A stretch of 64,000 bases of DNA from the NCBI RefSeq assembly GCF_014174515.1, contig NZ_JACJUG010000019.1, positions 1 through 64,000 of the forward strand. Direction: 5' to 3'. Shown here piece after piece: positions 63,013-64,000 of the stretch. The position numbers and the translations under genes are program-made. The notes under the pieces were generated by a model that saw only the letters and a list, made by a program, of their open reading frames with translations, was not told the origin of the DNA and did not search any database. The stretch comes from Mitsuaria sp. WAJ17. GTDB lineage: Bacteria > Pseudomonadota > Gammaproteobacteria > Burkholderiales > Burkholderiaceae_C. Every line of letters starts with the position of its first letter. Position 1 is the stretch's first letter.

Positions 63013-64000
63013 TCAAGCCCTCTGGCCGCCGCCCTCGCGCCCCCAGTGCGTGTGCGCGAGCAGGCTCTGCGGATCCAGCGCGGATTGCAGCTGCCCGCTG
63101 ATGGACTGCAGCGCCGGATCAGTGTGCCGCCAGTAGGCCTGCTGCAGCTGCGGCCCCACCCCATGCTCGGCACTGATGCTGCCGCCGTGCGCACGCACCA
63201 GGGCATAGAGGCCATCGCGCAGCGCCGGCTCGTCCAGCGGCAGGTGCCTGGGCCAGACCATGTTGAAGTGCAGGCCGCCATCGCCCAGGTGGCCGAAGTC
63301 GGCCAGGCGGGCCGCCGGGAAGTGCGTGGCGAGCCAGGTCTTGCCGGCCTCGCGGAAGGCCATGAACTGACGGCGCGGGAAAGACAGGTCGAAGCCGAGC
63401 ACCTTGCCCTGCCGGCGCAGTCCTTCGCTGATGTGGTGCCGCAGATGCCAGCAGTCGGCATCAGCGCCTAGCACCGCATCGATGACGGCCTCGCCGAACT
63501 CATCCTCCAGCAACTGCTGCAGCAGGGTCTGGAGGTCCAGCTGCTCGGTGCCCAGCTCGCTGGAAAGCTCAAGCAGCAGGGCGTAGTCCGGCAGCTGGCC
63601 GCCGAACCAGCGCGGCGTCTCGTCCGGGCCGGCCATTGCCGCAGAGAAAGCCTCGCGCGAGATGGCCTCGAAGGCCGAGACCAGGCCCGGGTAGCGCGCC
63701 ATGACCCGCTGGTAGAAGGGGAAGACATCGTCCAGGCTGCGCGGCGCGATCATTGCGACGGCCTGCTGGCGCGGCACGGCAGCCAGTCGGAACGTGGCCT
63801 CCAGCACCAGCCCCAGGGCGCCGGAGGCGCCGATGAAGAGCTGGTGCAGGGCCAACTGGGCATTGTCCTTCTGCAAGCCCTGCCCAAGCTGGAGGACCCG
63901 CCCGTCGGCCAAGGCGACGCGCAGGGCCAGCGTGTTGGCGCGGACGTCTCCGTACCGCAGCATGCGAGTGCCGCCGGTGTTGTGCGAGACCAGGCCGCCC
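63013..64000 (-). CDS. FAD-linked oxidase, glycolate oxidase/D-lactate dehydrogenase type (partial)
   Basis: The C-terminal part of a flavoenzyme; its N-terminus lies beyond the right edge. The visible part starts in the FAD domain (GGLVSHNTGGTRMLRYGDVRAN, where the GG...AGGTR-type loop contacts FAD) and continues with LHQLFIGASGALGLVLEATFRL. The C-terminal domain has FGHLGDGGLHFNMVWP and GGSISAEHGVG, which are diagnostic of GlcD/DLD-type FAD-linked oxidases. These enzymes oxidise 2-hydroxy acids such as D-lactate or 2-hydroxyglutarate. About 328 residues are in the window of an expected 460 to 480. Confidence 0.9.
   Translation of the reverse strand, partial: GGLVSHNTGGTRMLRYGDVRANTLALRVALADGRVLQLGQGLQKDNAQLALHQLFIGASGALGLVLEATFRLAAVPRQQAVAMIAPRSLDDVFPFYQRVMARYPGLVSAFEAISREAFSAAMAGPDETPRWFGGQLPDYALLLELSSELGTEQLDLQTLLQQLLEDEFGEAVIDAVLGADADCWHLRHHISEGLRRQGKVLGFDLSFPRRQFMAFREAGKTWLATHFPAARLADFGHLGDGGLHFNMVWPRHLPLDEPALRDGLYALVRAHGGSISAEHGVGPQLQQAYWRHTDPALQSISGQLQSALDPQSLLAHTHWGREGGGQRA

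Overview
The window is GC-rich chromosomal DNA from a betaproteobacterium, most likely a member of the Burkholderiales (Comamonadaceae / Rubrivivax-Roseateles-like group). The evidence is the gene content and order: a mannose-family EIIA-HPr-EI phosphotransferase set, purE-purK-Sua5, a dacA/D-amino-acid transaminase/ybeD/lipB/lipA neighbourhood, HemJ instead of HemY, a DUF1840 protein, a Burkholderia-type general porin, a plant-type HemB and a phoH-ybeY pair. Codons are strongly G/C-ending, which creates many long antisense reading frames that are not genes. No phage genes, transposase, CRISPR array, rRNA operon or replication origin was found.

Layout. 0-4 kb: EI (ptsI), an ornithine-lipid-type acyltransferase on the opposite strand, HPr, EIIA and a lipoprotein. 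4.2-9.4 kb (plus strand): CoA-transferase/hydrolase pair, a degenerate two-component-like protein, a thioredoxin-like protein and cca. 9.5-15 kb (minus): midA, a GGDEF-EAL protein, family-4 uracil-DNA glycosylase, rimI, tsaB. 15.1-18.4 kb (minus): OmpW-like protein and two exported esterases. 18.4-21.1 kb: Sua5-type tsaC, purK, purE. 21.2-29.7 kb: a thioredoxin-TPR protein, lipA/lipB, a Sel1 protein on the opposite strand, ybeD, D-amino-acid transaminase, dacA, a small hydrolase, a 2Fe-2S ferredoxin, VanZ and HemJ.

29.8-34.2 kb is the most interesting accessory block. A compact M9-collagenase-like lipoprotein is divergent from a three-gene operon: a trans-3-hydroxy-L-proline dehydratase (proline-racemase fold with Thr in place of the second catalytic Cys), an M24 Xaa-Pro-type peptidase and a pyrroline-2-carboxylate-reductase-like enzyme. 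Together they read as a module that cleaves collagen-like protein and turns 3-hydroxyproline into proline. Directly downstream, on the minus strand, is an unassigned region with tiled hairpins and a strong terminator, a candidate small RNA.

34.3-42.4 kb: hemB, corA, ybeY-phoH, a NarL-type sensor kinase/regulator pair, ruvAB. 42.5-48.1 kb: porin, histidine phosphatase, DUF1840 protein, and an HD-GYP/GGDEF-EAL operon. 48.4-54.2 kb: 3-oxoadipyl-CoA thiolase with a GTTC/GAAC multi-site operator and an IclR regulator downstream, then a methylglutaconyl-CoA-hydratase-like/PaaH-like operon and a divergent hydrolase. 54.3-64 kb: a small exported protein, an M13 metallopeptidase, a small membrane protein, a MacAB/Lol-like exporter, a third GGDEF-EAL protein, tRNA-Leu(CAG), and a truncated FAD-linked oxidase at the right edge.

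Themes: four cyclic-di-GMP proteins in 52 kb, several exported hydrolases, and opposite-strand genes lodged inside otherwise conserved operons. All family assignments come from motif reading, not database searches.
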